Source: Mucilaginibacter sp. 14171R-50 (GTDB lineage Bacteria > Bacteroidota > Bacteroidia > Sphingobacteriales > Sphingobacteriaceae). From it: DNA of 64,000 nucleotides. The notes below the pieces were generated by a model that saw only the letters and a list, made by a program, of their open reading frames with translations, was not told the origin of the DNA and did not search any database. The position numbers were made by a program, and so were the translations under genes. The stretch's first letter is position 1. The number at the start of each line of letters is the position of its first letter. Positions 23,952-33,604 of the stretch are shown here, piece by piece. The stretch spans positions 3,720,001-3,784,000 of the forward strand of contig NZ_CP048115.1 of NCBI RefSeq assembly GCF_010093045.1, written 5' to 3'.

Positions 23952-26765
23952 ATGAAAAAATTTCTACTTCCTGCCCTTTTGCTATTTTGCTGTTACGCGT
24001 CTGCGCAAACGGTATCAAAAAAACCGCTCGATCAAACCGTTTATGACGGGTGGCAAAGCATTACCGGCGAACGCATAAGCAATGATGGCAGATGGGTTGT
24101 TTACGTTGTAAAGCCACAGGAGGGTGATGCTGAACTTGTTATAACCAATCCCAAAGGTAAAAGCCGGCTTAGCATTCCACGTGCTGATACTGTACGCTTC
24201 ACGGCCGACTCCAAATTTGCAGTATTCCTGATCAGGCCATTTTATAAGGATATACGCCAGGCAAAGATCAAAAAGAAGAAACCAGCCGATTATCCTAAAG
24301 ATACACTTGGCATTATCACCTTAGGTAAAAATACCTTTCAAAAAACACCTGCTATACGCTCGTTTAAAATTGCTGAAAATGCGCCGGTGGTTGCCTATCT
24401 TTCTGCTGCTGATACCCTAAAACAAGCCGTGTCGGCTGATACGTCAAAAAAAGCGATTGCCGGCACGATAGCCCCGCCAGCTAAAGATGGTGCCGAACTC
24501 ACCATAAACCAATTGCTTAACGGCAAAACGCACACCTTTAATTATGTAACAGATTATGAACTTAGCAGAAATGGCAAGTGGCTTGCATTTACAGTAACGG
24601 CGCCTAAAAAGAACAAAACAGTGGTATCGGGTTTATTTGTTTACGATGTAACAAATAACGTACTTAAAACCATAAGTACCGGCCGTGGAACGTATAAAAA
24701 TATAACCTTTGACGACGCCGGCAAACAACTGGCCTTTACAGCCGAAAAGAACCCTGAAAAGGCATTGGTGAAACCCTTTAAACTTTATTATTACACGGCT
24801 GCAAAAGATAGTGCCGCAGTTATTGCCGGACCCGAAACGGCGGGCATGCCGCTAAATTGGGCTGTAAGCGGCGATGGAAAGGTTTTTTTCAGCAAAAGCG
24901 GCAGCAGCCTTTTCTTTGGGACCGCACCTGTACCAAAGCCAGCAGATACTACCCTGGTTGAGTTTGAGCATGCCCGGCTTGATATATGGAATTACAAGGA
25001 TGATTACCTGCAGCCTCAGCAGCTAAAAAACCTGCAGCGCGAATTAAAACGCAGCTACCAGGCGGTTATACGGCTTGCTTACGGCCCCAGAAAATTGATA
25101 CAGTTAGGTAACAAAGGCATCAGGGATATAATTATTCCGGTGTATAATACCGATGCCCGTTTTGTTTTAGGCTTAACCGATACCGGTGCGCGTGTACAGT
25201 CGCAGTGGGAAGGCGGCACACAGGAAGCTGCATACCTGATAGATACCCGCACAGGCAACCATTTGCGGGTAAATAACCGCCTGAAAGCGCGTTACAGCAT
25301 TTCGCCCGGGGGCAATTACGTGGTCTGGTTTGATTATAAGGACCAAAACTGGCACAGCTACAGTATGGCTACCGGGAAAAAAATAAATATATCAGTAAAC
25401 ACGGGCGTAAAAATGGGTAACGAAGAAAATGATGTACCCGACGATCCGTCGCCATACGGCATATCTTCATGGGAAGAAGGCGACAAAGGTGTACTGATAT
25501 ATGACCGGTACGACATTTGGGCCATTGACCCTGCTACCGGTAAGGGCACAAATTTAACCAATGGGATGGGGCGCCATTATAAATTGAAATTCAGATACAA
25601 CGCCGACGACGGGGAAGAAAAATTCATTCCGTCGAAAAAAACGCTATGGCTGATAGCCCAAAATGATGAAAATAAACAATGGGGGTATTATAAAAAAGCG
25701 CTGAATGGCAACGCAGCCCCAAGAAAAGTAAGCATGCTGCCTATGGCTTACAGCGATTTGCAAAAAGCAAAAAATGCCGGTGTGTTTATTTATACAAAAA
25801 GCAGCTACACGCAATCGCCTGATCTTTATGCTTCTGCTGATCTGCTTAATGAAACAAAACTGAGCGCCATAAATCCGCAGCAGGCCCAATACAATTGGGG
25901 CACCGCCGAATTGGTTGAATGGACAACCCCAAAGGGAAATCACTCAAAAGGGATCTTATACAAACCCGAGGACTTTGACCCGGGCAAAAAATACCCGATG
26001 ATAGCTTACTTTTATGAAAAGCTTTCAAACGGTTTATACAGCTACATCCCTCCTGCTCCTACGCCGTCGCGCTTGCCAATTTCTTGGTTTGTGAGTAACG
26101 GTTACCTGGTGTTCGCACCGGACATAAGCTATCAGGCTGGTCATCCCGGTGCGTCGGCAGTCGAGTTTGTTAACTCAGGTGTCGAGGCGTTGAAGAAAAA
26201 CCCCTGGGTTGATGCCGAACACATTGGCATACAAGGGCAAAGCTGGGGCGGTTACCAGGTGGCTTATCTAATTACGCAGACCAATATGTACGCCGCCGCC
26301 TGGGCAGGCGCGCCCGTTGCCAACATGACCTCGGCTTACGGTGGTATCCGTTGGGAAAGCGGAATTAACCGCCAATCGCAGTACGAACGTACGCAGAGCC
26401 GTATCGGCGCCAGTTTATGGGAAAAGCCAAATTTGTATATCGAAAACTCGCCGCTGTTTCAATTGCCTAAAGTAAAAACACCCGTAGTTATTATGAGCAA
26501 TGATGCCGATGGCGCTGTGCCTTGGTATCAGGGCATAGAGATGTTTACCGCACTGCGCAGGCTTGGCAAGCCGGTATGGTTGCTGCAATACAACAACGAG
26601 GCGCACAACCTGGTAAAACGCCAGAACCGCAAGGATATCAGCATCCGCGAAGCACAATTTTTTGACCACTTTTTGAAAGGCGCCCCTATGCCCGTATGGC
26701 TTGATAAGGGCGTGCCCGCGGTTAATAAAGGCAAAGATTGGGGGCTGGAGATCAGTTCGCAGTAA
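23952..26765 (+). CDS. Exported S9 family prolyl oligopeptidase
   Basis: 937 residues from ATG 23952, which gives a clean signal peptide ([19 protein letters not shown]); a start at 23922 would add ten residues in front. N-terminal beta-propeller-like region, then the alpha/beta hydrolase domain with catalytic Ser in [15 protein letters not shown], Asp in [17 protein letters not shown] and His in [11 protein letters not shown]. Likely periplasmic dipeptidyl or acylaminoacyl peptidase. A TAATTTTA -7-like box lies about 35 nt upstream. A palindromic repeat follows the stop. Confidence 0.92.
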   Translation: MKKFLLPALLLFCCYASAQTVSKKPLDQTVYDGWQSITGERISNDGRWVVYVVKPQEGDAELVITNPKGKSRLSIPRADTVRFTADSKFAVFLIRPFYKDIRQAKIKKKKPADYPKDTLGIITLGKNTFQKTPAIRSFKIAENAPVVAYLSAADTLKQAVSADTSKKAIAGTIAPPAKDGAELTINQLLNGKTHTFNYVTDYELSRNGKWLAFTVTAPKKNKTVVSGLFVYDVTNNVLKTISTGRGTYKNITFDDAGKQLAFTAEKNPEKALVKPFKLYYYTAAKDSAAVIAGPETAGMPLNWAVSGDGKVFFSKSGSSLFFGTAPVPKPADTTLVEFEHARLDIWNYKDDYLQPQQLKNLQRELKRSYQAVIRLAYGPRKLIQLGNKGIRDIIIPVYNTDARFVLGLTDTGARVQSQWEGGTQEAAYLIDTRTGNHLRVNNRLKARYSISPGGNYVVWFDYKDQNWHSYSMATGKKINISVNTGVKMGNEENDVPDDPSPYGISSWEEGDKGVLIYDRYDIWAIDPATGKGTNLTNGMGRHYKLKFRYNADDGEEKFIPSKKTLWLIAQNDENKQWGYYKKALNGNAAPRKVSMLPMAYSDLQKAKNAGVFIYTKSSYTQSPDLYASADLLNETKLSAINPQQAQYNWGTAELVEWTTPKGNHSKGILYKPEDFDPGKKYPMIAYFYEKLSNGLYSYIPPAPTPSRLPISWFVSNGYLVFAPDISYQAGHPGASAVEFVNSGVEALKKNPWVDAEHIGIQGQSWGGYQVAYLITQTNMYAAAWAGAPVANMTSAYGGIRWESGINRQSQYERTQSRIGASLWEKPNLYIENSPLFQLPKVKTPVVIMSNDADGAVPWYQGIEMFTALRRLGKPVWLLQYNNEAHNLVKRQNRKDISIREAQFFDHFLKGAPMPVWLDKGVPAVNKGKDWGLEISSQ

Positions 26766-26794
26766 TTGCAGTTGGCAGTGGGCAATCTCCCCTG

Positions 26795-26890
26795 CGTCAT
26801 TGCGAGGTACGAAGCAATCTCAGAACTATGCATAAACGATTTGCATGCGGCAATACCTATCAGGAGATTGCTTCATACCTCGCAATGACG
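26795..26890. repeat. GTCATTGCGAGG-type palindromic repeat
   Basis: 27-bp arms (26795-26821 and 26864-26890) are inverted copies with one mismatch, 42 bp apart. The arm sequence cgtcattgcgaggtacgaag is the widespread bacterial intergenic palindrome. It lies between the convergent S9 peptidase and gpmA genes and probably ends both transcripts. Confidence 0.85.
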
Positions 26891-26900
26891 CGTTTTTTTG

Positions 26901-27590
26901 CTACTCAAGATAATAATGCCTTATACAATTCAACCTGTCATCCAATTCGTAAACCCATGGCTTGGCAGTGGGAATATCCAGTTTGGCCACATCTTCATCG
27001 CTCAGGTTTTCGATGTATTGTATTAGCGCACGCAGGCTGTTGCCATGGGCGCAAATAACTACTTTTTTATTTTCGCGTATGGCCGGGACAATGTGCTCGT
27101 GCCAAAAAGGTAAAGCCCGGTCCATGGTTTCGCTCAGGTTCTCTGTCAGGGGCAGTTCCCGATAAGTAAGGTCATTGTAGCGCAGGTAATGGCCCGGAAA
27201 ACGGTCGTCCTGCTCGGTAATGGCCGGAGGGTGTTCGTGCGGGTCGCGTCGCCATTTGTGCACTTGTTCTGCGCCGTATTTCGCTGTGGTTTCGTCCTTG
27301 TTAAGCCCTTGCAGCGCGCCGTAAAAGCGTTCGTTCAACCGCCACGACTTATGAACAGGTATCCACAGGTGATCTAACTCCTCCAGCACAAAGTGCATGG
27401 TTTTTATACTGCGCTTTAAAACGGATGTAAAACCAACATCAAAGGTGTAGCCATGTTTTGCAAGTAGCTTACCGGCGTTTATAGCCTGTTGCAACCCGTC
27501 TTCAGAGAGGTCTACATCCGTCCACCCGGTAAAACGGTTCTCCAGGTTCCATATACTTTCGCCGTGGCGTATCAATACTAATTTCTGCAT
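26901..27590 (-). CDS. gpmA: 2,3-bisphosphoglycerate-dependent phosphoglycerate mutase
   Basis: 229 residues. Interconverts 3- and 2-phosphoglycerate in glycolysis. The phosphohistidine motif [10 protein letters not shown] has H9; further blocks are [44 protein letters not shown] and [11 protein letters not shown] (second His). Length fits the dPGM family. Intact here, unlike the partial copy at 23546-23850. Convergent with the S9 peptidase gene. Confidence 0.96.
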   Translation of the reverse strand: MQKLVLIRHGESIWNLENRFTGWTDVDLSEDGLQQAINAGKLLAKHGYTFDVGFTSVLKRSIKTMHFVLEELDHLWIPVHKSWRLNERFYGALQGLNKDETTAKYGAEQVHKWRRDPHEHPPAITEQDDRFPGHYLRYNDLTYRELPLTENLSETMDRALPFWHEHIVPAIRENKKVVICAHGNSLRALIQYIENLSDEDVAKLDIPTAKPWVYELDDRLNCIRHYYLE

Positions 27591-27692
27591 ATCTTTAACA
27601 TAACAGCCGGGTAATACTGCGGTTTAGAAAAGTATTGTTAATTAATTCAAAATAATTAGATTGCATATATAAACCAAATTTAAACCTTTATT

Positions 27693-28286
27693 ATGATACC
27701 AACCACTCCTGCTCCGGTAATTGTTAAGGATGGCATTGCCAACCCGGCACCGCTTGGTCTTTGCGCCTTTGGCATGACAACCGTTTTATTAAACATACAT
27801 AACGCGGGCTTTTTTGAGCTTAATGCTATGATATTGGCCATGGGTATTTTCTATGGCGGGCTGGCGCAGGTTATTGCCGGCATCATCGAAGCCAAAAAGA
27901 ACAACACTTTTGGCCTAACCGCATTTACATCATACGGCTTTTTCTGGCTATCGCTTGTTGCGCTTATTGTGATGCCGAAGCTGGGCTGGGCGCCAAAGGC
28001 AAGTGAAGGTGCTATGTGCGCATATTTGGGCATATGGGGCCTGTTTACCTTCTGCCTGTTCTTTGGTACTTTAAAACTAAATCGCGCGCTGCAGTTTGTT
28101 TTTGGTTCATTAACCATCCTGTTCGCGTTATTGGTTTGGGGCGATGCTACCGGGAACGAAAACATTAAACATCTTGCCGGCTACGAAGGCATCATTTGCG
28201 GACTGTCTGCCATATACACAGGTATAGCGGGCGTGATGAATGAAGTTTACGGGCGTACCGTATTGCCGGTTGGGGCGGTAAGTTAA
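27693..28286 (+). CDS. Acetate uptake transporter (GPR1/FUN34/YaaH family)
   Basis: 197 residues with six hydrophobic helices. The family signature [18 protein letters not shown] is at the N-terminus and the [16 protein letters not shown] and [10 protein letters not shown] blocks follow, as in E. coli SatP. Imports acetate or succinate with protons through the inner membrane, as a hexameric channel by family. The gene stands alone, and a long palindromic repeat follows its stop. Confidence 0.93.
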   Translation: MIPTTPAPVIVKDGIANPAPLGLCAFGMTTVLLNIHNAGFFELNAMILAMGIFYGGLAQVIAGIIEAKKNNTFGLTAFTSYGFFWLSLVALIVMPKLGWAPKASEGAMCAYLGIWGLFTFCLFFGTLKLNRALQFVFGSLTILFALLVWGDATGNENIKHLAGYEGIICGLSAIYTGIAGVMNEVYGRTVLPVGAVS

Positions 28287-28296
28287 TCGCTGCGCT

Positions 28297-28467
28297 ATTT
28301 ACCCACCCCGACATCACTGCGTTTGTCGACCCTCTCTGCTGCGCAAAGACGGTGATGGAATGAAGCTGATCATATGTGACTTTCATACGTATGCTGTAAA
28401 GCGCATTATTTACCCTCTTTGCGCAGCAGAGAGGGTCGCGCACGAAGTGCCGCGGGGTGAGTTAAAT
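28297..28467. repeat. Dispersed palindromic repeat R1, copy A (171 bp)
   Basis: Outer arms atttacccaccccg (28297-28310) and cggggtgagttaaat (28453-28467) are inverted; inside, 28327-28349 and 28416-28438 form a perfect 23-bp inverted repeat. Related copies lie at 54154-54278 and 62084-62218. It has no coding potential. This is the best preserved copy and could form a long cruciform or RNA hairpin. Confidence 0.85.
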
Positions 28468-28496
28468 CTCTCAAATATTTCAGCTAACTTGCCCCT

Positions 28497-28880
28497 GTGA
28501 AAGATTATAAAAAATATTACCTGCTGCCAGCTACGCCCGATGAAGTGTACACTGCGCTAACTAACCCTGTTACGTTAGAGTTATGGACCGGCGATCCGGC
28601 TGAAATGTCTACCGAGCCCGGTTCGGAGTTTTCGTTATGGGAAGGCAGTATTGTAGGTAAGAATATCGAGTTTGTACCCGGAAAAAAGATCGTGCAGCAA
28701 TGGTATTTCGACGGGCAAACCGACGAATCTATAGTTACTATAAAAATTCATCCCGATTCTCATGGTTCCTCTGTGGAACTAAGACATGTTAATATACCTG
28801 ATGATGACTATAATGACATTGTTGAAGGCTGGAACGACAGCTACTTCGGCAACCTGGCCGATTTCTTCGAGGTAGGATAG
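28497..28880 (+). CDS. SRPBCC/AHSA1-like domain protein
   Basis: 127 residues starting at GTG 28497 (MKDYKKYYLLPATPDEVYTALTNPVTLELWTGDPAEM). The helix-grip fold pattern is clear: PATPDEVYxALTNP, FSLWEGSIVGKNIEFVPGKKIVQQW, then a C-terminal long helix (DIVEGWNDSYFGNLADFFE). The family binds hydrophobic ligands or co-activates Hsp90; this member is unassigned. A TAACTTGC box ends 4 nt before the GTG, again a leaderless-type layout. Confidence 0.85.
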   Translation: MKDYKKYYLLPATPDEVYTALTNPVTLELWTGDPAEMSTEPGSEFSLWEGSIVGKNIEFVPGKKIVQQWYFDGQTDESIVTIKIHPDSHGSSVELRHVNIPDDDYNDIVEGWNDSYFGNLADFFEVG

Positions 28881-28934
28881 TTGAAAGAAGCAAGACTGCA
28901 AGAGCCAGGAATCAACACAAAAGTTTATAAATAC

Positions 28935-28966
28935 AAAGAGCCGCCCCAATCTGGAGCGGCTCTTTT
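28935..28966. terminator. Bidirectional terminator between SRPBCC gene and ompA
   Basis: 10-bp stem aaagagccgc (28935-28944) with gcggctcttt (28956-28965), 11-nt loop, T-rich on both sides. Confidence 0.8.
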
Positions 28967-29010
28967 GTTAGCGCCTTGATTATTATATATCTCGACCCTT
29001 GTAGCTAACC

Positions 29011-30375
29011 TTAGTATAAAGTAAACTCTACACGGCGGTTCTGCTGACGGCCTTCGGCTGTTTTATTTGTAGCTATCGGCTGGCTTTCACCATAACCGGT
29101 TGCTTCTATACGCGAAGCGTTTGCGCCTTTGCTAACCAGGTACGATTTGACAGACTCAGCACGGTCTTTTGATAACCTTAAGTTTAAAGCATCCGAACCG
29201 GTATTATCAGTATGTCCTGCTAATTTTAAGCTGAAGTTTTTCTCAACTAATAAATTTGCCACCCTATCTAAAGTTGGGTATGATTTAGAACGGATAGTTG
29301 CTTTACCCAAATCAAATTCCAGGTTGTTTATCGCGTCTCTAACAACACGCTTGTCTTCCTCGGTTACATACACAACCGGTTTAGCCAGCGGGCAGCCTGA
29401 GCCATCTACTTTAGTACCTGCAGGCGTATTAGGGCATTTATCGTTAATGTCCGGTACACCGTCGCCGTCGCTATCAACAGTTAATCTATCTAACTTAGAG
29501 TTAGTGGTGTTAAGATCGTTCCTTAACTGATCGTTCTTTGCGCGTTCGGCATCAATTTGCGCCTGCAGCATAGCTTTTGTTTGCTGATTTTGCCATACGT
29601 ATTCTGTACGCATAGAGTTAACCGGGTTATAGGTAGACATGGCCGGGGTTTTAGAACTACCCAGTAAAAACTCTAAGCCGATGTGCGCGTAAGAGAACCT
29701 GTCGTTAGAACTGCCGGTATTGTAACCATCAAAATTATCTGATTGTACAAAGTTAACCTGGTAGCCAAGGTCTAAATTAACGCTCGATCCTAAATTAACT
29801 TTAAAGCCTAAACCTACCGGTACAAACCATTCGTTTATGGAATTTTCTCCCGCGCCGTTGGTGTAAGCTGTTGTTGTCCCACCGGCATCGGTAGTTGTGG
29901 TTTTATAACCCATGTAACCGGCACCTGCTGTTAAATATGGCTGTATGGCGCTTTTGCTGTTGAACCAGCTAATGTTACCTAAAGTGATGTTTGCGCTTAA
30001 AGCACCAGACCAATTTAATTTGGTGTTAAAACTGCTTGGGGTACCAACACCATCCTGTCCGCGCATACCGCTCACTTCTCCGCGAAGGAAATCGGCCTGT
30101 AAGCCAAAGGTTGGTGTAAATTGCTTCTTGATATAACCGCCATAGCCAATTTCTGATTGTGGCTGTCTGAAATCCTGACGCCCATTGGCGCCAAAAATGG
30201 TGAAGGGGGTTAATAAACCGCCATGAACACCTATTGACCATGTACGTACAGGGCCACCCGAGAAAGGTTTTACATAATTGTTAGTACTTACAGAATCGGG
30301 GGTTTGAGCAAATAATGTACCGCCAGCCATTAAACCGGCAAGCAGCATTGTAGATCGTTTTAAATTTGTTTTCAT
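29011..30375 (-). CDS. OmpA family outer-membrane protein
   Basis: 454 residues. Signal peptide MKTNLKRSTMLLAGLMAGGTLFAQ. Residues ~45-240 form an outer-membrane beta-barrel (alternating patterns, FGLQADFLRGEVSG, YLTAGAGYMGYK, VGLGFKVNLGSSVNLDLGY). A calcium-binding TSP3-like linker DSDGDGVPDINDKCPNTP follows. The C-terminal OmpA domain binds peptidoglycan (NLEFDLGKATIRSKSYPTLDRVA, LAGHTDNTGSDALNLRLSKDRAESVKSYL, GYGESQPIA). A structural link between outer membrane and cell wall. The 293 bp upstream hold a leader hairpin but no gene. Confidence 0.94.
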   Translation of the reverse strand: MKTNLKRSTMLLAGLMAGGTLFAQTPDSVSTNNYVKPFSGGPVRTWSIGVHGGLLTPFTIFGANGRQDFRQPQSEIGYGGYIKKQFTPTFGLQADFLRGEVSGMRGQDGVGTPSSFNTKLNWSGALSANITLGNISWFNSKSAIQPYLTAGAGYMGYKTTTTDAGGTTTAYTNGAGENSINEWFVPVGLGFKVNLGSSVNLDLGYQVNFVQSDNFDGYNTGSSNDRFSYAHIGLEFLLGSSKTPAMSTYNPVNSMRTEYVWQNQQTKAMLQAQIDAERAKNDQLRNDLNTTNSKLDRLTVDSDGDGVPDINDKCPNTPAGTKVDGSGCPLAKPVVYVTEEDKRVVRDAINNLEFDLGKATIRSKSYPTLDRVANLLVEKNFSLKLAGHTDNTGSDALNLRLSKDRAESVKSYLVSKGANASRIEATGYGESQPIATNKTAEGRQQNRRVEFTLY

Positions 30376-30393
30376 GTTGTGTTATTTTTGACC

Positions 30394-30417
30394 GTCTGCT
30401 AAACTGGATAAGCAGAC
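30394..30417 (-). promoter_or_regulatory. Possible 5' leader hairpin of ompA
   Basis: 7-bp arms gtctgct/agcagac lie 19 bp upstream of the ompA ATG. A TTATTTTG promoter-like box is at 30505-30512 (minus strand), so the hairpin would be in the mRNA leader. The rest of 30376-30668 shows nothing I can support. Confidence 0.3.
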
Positions 30418-30668
30418 TATACCCCACAAGGCAACATTAATGCCAGTACATGCTGATAAACACGGTAACCGGGTGGTAAAAACGCCGATAAAAACAGCTA
30501 TATGCAAAATAACACGTTCACCATTAGCAGGTTATATTGAACGGCTGACCAAATAAATAAATTAGTCAATAGCACTGAGCATCGTAACGCCAGCCATTGC
30601 TAAAGTGACCCCAAAAAAAGACAATTGGGATTAAAATAAGCCGTTTTATGATAATTGCGGGTGATGAA

Positions 30669-31097
30669 TTACCCCGCAGGATGTATAATCACCTTCCATT
30701 TAATGTCAGCATCGGCCTTATACAGCGTGGCAGCCACCGAACAGTATTTGCCTAATGATAGCTCGACAGCTTTTTTTGCTTTTTCCTCGTCTACGGTGCC
30801 GTACAAATGAAATTCGAGTGTGATATCTTTCCAAAGCGAGGGTTCTTTACCCGGCTCACGGTCACCGGCTATAACCATTTTGTAGTCCACCACGTTTTGA
30901 CGCTGCTTTTTCAGTATAGCTATAATGTCAATTGCCGAGCAGCCGCCCAAACCCATTAAAAGCATTTGCATAGGGCGCACACCAAAATTTTGTCCGCCGC
31001 TTTCGGGGCTGCTGTCCATACGTACAGTGTGTCCATACTCGTCGGTCGCTTCAAAGCCGTAGTCGCCGCTAACGCGTGATAAATTTATAGTAGCCAT
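30669..31097 (-). CDS. OsmC family protein
   Basis: 142 residues. OsmC/Ohr fold with PMQMLLMGLGGCSAIDIIAILKKQRQNV, where the Cys in GGCSA is the first redox cysteine; the second conserved Cys is in LGKYCSVAATLYK. Peroxide or organic hydroperoxide detoxification by family. One of two OsmC proteins in the window (the other is at 39238). Monocistronic on the minus strand, divergent from a small secreted protein gene. Confidence 0.9.
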   Translation of the reverse strand: MATINLSRVSGDYGFEATDEYGHTVRMDSSPESGGQNFGVRPMQMLLMGLGGCSAIDIIAILKKQRQNVVDYKMVIAGDREPGKEPSLWKDITLEFHLYGTVDEEKAKKAVELSLGKYCSVAATLYKADADIKWKVIIHPAG

Positions 31098-31202
31098 GGT
31101 AAATGTAATAATTATGCTAAGTTATGTTTTTGTGGTAATAATAAAATGCCAAAGCCATATATTGACCTTAAATAAACATAAACGGGCTTTAGTCCCTTTA
31201 CT

Positions 31203-31679
31203 ATGAAGCAATTATTTTTGTCCGCGCTTTTTTTCTGTTTTGCAACAACCGGTTTTGCGCAAAGCAACCTGGTATCGTACGATGACCTTAGTTACCTGCT
31301 CCACAACAATATATATAAAGCCGATACATTTTTTACGGCCAAGGGCTATAAGTTGCTGAAAAAAGATGTAAAGAAAAATGTCAGAAAATATAACCTGGAT
31401 ATTCCGGGCGGGACGTACATCAATATCAACCTCCGTAGCGACGGTAAGCGTATGTTTGTTGAATTTGATACTAACGAACTGGCGCAATATAACATGATAT
31501 ACAACTCTATATCACAGTATGTTGATAAAGAAAGCGCCACCCCCGATGTACAAACATTCAACGTAAAAGATCTGGGCGTAATCTACATTATGGCAGATGA
31601 TGCAGTACCTTATAATCCAACGCGCCGCGAGTATACGATACGTATAGTAGCCGACAAAAACATTACAGCTTATGACTAA
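31203..31679 (+). CDS. Hypothetical exported protein
   Basis: 158 residues. Signal peptide MKQLFLSALFFCFATTGFAQ. The mature part has mixed alpha/beta character (YDDLSYLLHNNIYKADTFFTAKGYKLL, then YININLRSDGKRMFVEFDTNE and a C-terminal EYTIRIVADK strand) with no cysteines and no known motif. Likely periplasmic. It overlaps the convergent DinB gene by 4 bp. Family not recognised. Confidence 0.7.
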   Translation: MKQLFLSALFFCFATTGFAQSNLVSYDDLSYLLHNNIYKADTFFTAKGYKLLKKDVKKNVRKYNLDIPGGTYININLRSDGKRMFVEFDTNELAQYNMIYNSISQYVDKESATPDVQTFNVKDLGVIYIMADDAVPYNPTRREYTIRIVADKNITAYD

Positions 31680-32113
31680 ACAAGCTGCTTTAAATGATGT
31701 TGCATATGCGCGATATAATCGTCGGCTAAAAATGATACGGTATTAAACGAAGGCTGGTACCGGCCATTATCGCACTTTACCTTCGTGCGCCCGGGTGGAT
31801 AGTTCTGTAACACCCGCACTATCTGGCGGTTAACCAGTTCCCAAAGTTTTAATATTTCGGCGATATCGGCATGGCGGTAATGCTGCGCCTGCACCCATTC
31901 GTTCTGAAAATATATCAGCTTAAAACCCTCCTCGTAAGTGCAGCGCACAAAACGCTGCAGGTTGATATGCGCGCTGTCAATCAAATGGCCAATAATCTCC
32001 TTGTTTGTCCACTTCCCTGCAGGCGGTTCGCTATCCCAGTTAATAAGGTGGGCCTTAGTGCACAAAAAATCATCAATAACGGCCTGTAAATTTTTAGCGG
32101 TTTGCTTCATCAA
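31676..32113 (-). CDS. DinB family protein
   Basis: 145 residues, four-helix bundle of the DinB/YfiT type. Candidate metal ligands are His in EIIGHLIDSAHINLQRF and the C-terminal ADDYIAHMQHHLKQL. The WTNKEIIGHLIDSA motif is common in this superfamily, which includes bacillithiol- or mycothiol-dependent transferases and damage-inducible proteins. Substrate unknown. Convergent overlap of 4 bp with the preceding gene. Confidence 0.85.
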   Translation of the reverse strand: MMKQTAKNLQAVIDDFLCTKAHLINWDSEPPAGKWTNKEIIGHLIDSAHINLQRFVRCTYEEGFKLIYFQNEWVQAQHYRHADIAEILKLWELVNRQIVRVLQNYPPGRTKVKCDNGRYQPSFNTVSFLADDYIAHMQHHLKQLV

Positions 32114-32195
32114 AAATCAAATAATCTATTTTAAATATGGCTAAATCACGGTAAATTATTCAAAAAAAATTATCTTCATGGCCTGAATCATTGAT

Positions 32196-33434
32196 ATGGC
32201 CTTAAACTACATCTGGATAGCATTTTTCCTTATCGCCTTTGTAATTGCATTTTGCAAACTGGTGTTTTTTGGCGATGTAGATGCTTTTAAGCTGTTGGTC
32301 GACGGTATGTTTGACAGTTCAAAGTCGTCGGTGATGGATATCGCGCTGCCACTGGCAGGTAACATGGTGCTATGGCTGGGTATTTTAAATATAGGTGAAC
32401 GGGCCGGCGCCATGAACTTTCTTTCGCGTATAGTAGGCCCATTTTTAAGCCGGTTATTCCCGGAGGTGCCCAGGAAGCATCCCGCCACCGGGCAAATGAT
32501 GATGAACTTTTCGGCCAACTTGTTAGGGCTTGATAACGCCGCAACGCCGCTGGGTTTAAAGGCTATGGATAGCCTGCAACAATTAAACCCGGATAAAGAG
32601 ACGGCATCAAACGCACAGATCATGTTCCTGGTACTGCATACATCGGGTTTGCAACTACTGCCCGTTACCATTATCGCGCAGCGTTTTATACTGGGTGCAA
32701 AAGACCCGGCAGACGTTTTAATACCTTGTATAATAGCTACCTATGTTGCAACGGTTGTAGGGATGATTGCCGTAGCTATCAAGCAAAAAATAAACCTGTT
32801 TGACCGTGTTATTGTAAGCTGGCTTGGCGGCATGACCGCCTTTATAGCGCTGCTGGTTTGGTATTTTACCCAATATCTTGATAAAGAACAGATAACCATC
32901 GTGTCGAAGGTTGCCAGCAATATGTTGCTTTTTGCAATACCCACTGTATTTATTTTGGGCGCATTACGCAAAAAAGTAAACGTATTTGAAAGTTTTATTG
33001 ATGGCGCAAAATCAGGTTTTGAGGTATCGGTTAAAATAATACCTTACCTGGTGGCCATGCTGGTGGCCATTAGCGTTTTCAGAAACAGCGGGGCGTTAGA
33101 TTATCTGAACGGTGGGGTAAGGTGGGCAGCCACGCAATTACATATGGATACCCGTTTTGTTGATGCCTTGCCTGTGGCTTACATGAAACCCTTAAGCGGT
33201 TCGGGTTCAAAGGCAATGATGATAAGCACGATGCAAACTTATGGCCCCGATAGTTTTGCCGGCAGGCTTGGATCTGTTTTCAACGGTTCTGCCGATACCA
33301 CATTTTATATAGTGGCGCTTTACTTTGGCTCGGTCGGAATAAAAAAATCCAGGTATGCAATACCCGCCGGGCTCATAGCTGATTTTGCGGGAGTAATAGC
33401 TGCGATATTGATCTCCTATTTATTTTTTGGTTAA
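32196..33434 (+). CDS. Nucleoside-recognition (Gate) domain membrane protein, SpmA/SpmB fusion type
   Basis: 412 residues with about ten hydrophobic segments in two halves. The first half resembles SpmA (LPLAGNMVLWLGILNIGERAGAMNF, MNFSANLLGLDNAATPLGLKAM) and the second SpmB (FEVSVKIIPYLVAMLVAISVFRNSG, PLSGSGSKAMM, FNGSADTTFYIVALYFGSVGIKKSRYA). Both carry Gate-domain signatures. In Bacillus these act in spore maturation, but Bacteroidota do not sporulate, so an unidentified transport role is likely. Monocistronic. Confidence 0.85.
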   Translation: MALNYIWIAFFLIAFVIAFCKLVFFGDVDAFKLLVDGMFDSSKSSVMDIALPLAGNMVLWLGILNIGERAGAMNFLSRIVGPFLSRLFPEVPRKHPATGQMMMNFSANLLGLDNAATPLGLKAMDSLQQLNPDKETASNAQIMFLVLHTSGLQLLPVTIIAQRFILGAKDPADVLIPCIIATYVATVVGMIAVAIKQKINLFDRVIVSWLGGMTAFIALLVWYFTQYLDKEQITIVSKVASNMLLFAIPTVFILGALRKKVNVFESFIDGAKSGFEVSVKIIPYLVAMLVAISVFRNSGALDYLNGGVRWAATQLHMDTRFVDALPVAYMKPLSGSGSKAMMISTMQTYGPDSFAGRLGSVFNGSADTTFYIVALYFGSVGIKKSRYAIPAGLIADFAGVIAAILISYLFFG

Positions 33435-33604
33435 AGTTTGCCCGGAGTTGCCCCCTTTCCTCGGGTAATAAATGTTTAAACTATTCGTAACAAGCCCGGT
33501 TAAATTCCGTATAAGGCAATAATCAACCTTTAGTTTATAAAGCGGTTTATTATTGTAACATTTATTATTTTCGCTTAAGCTAATAATCGGTTTGAAAGTG
33601 ATTG

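Noticed and set aside
28297..28467. Possible CRISPR or tRNA structure in the long palindrome
   Set aside because: No regular spacer-repeat array and no tRNA cloverleaf; it is a single large palindrome with distant copies.
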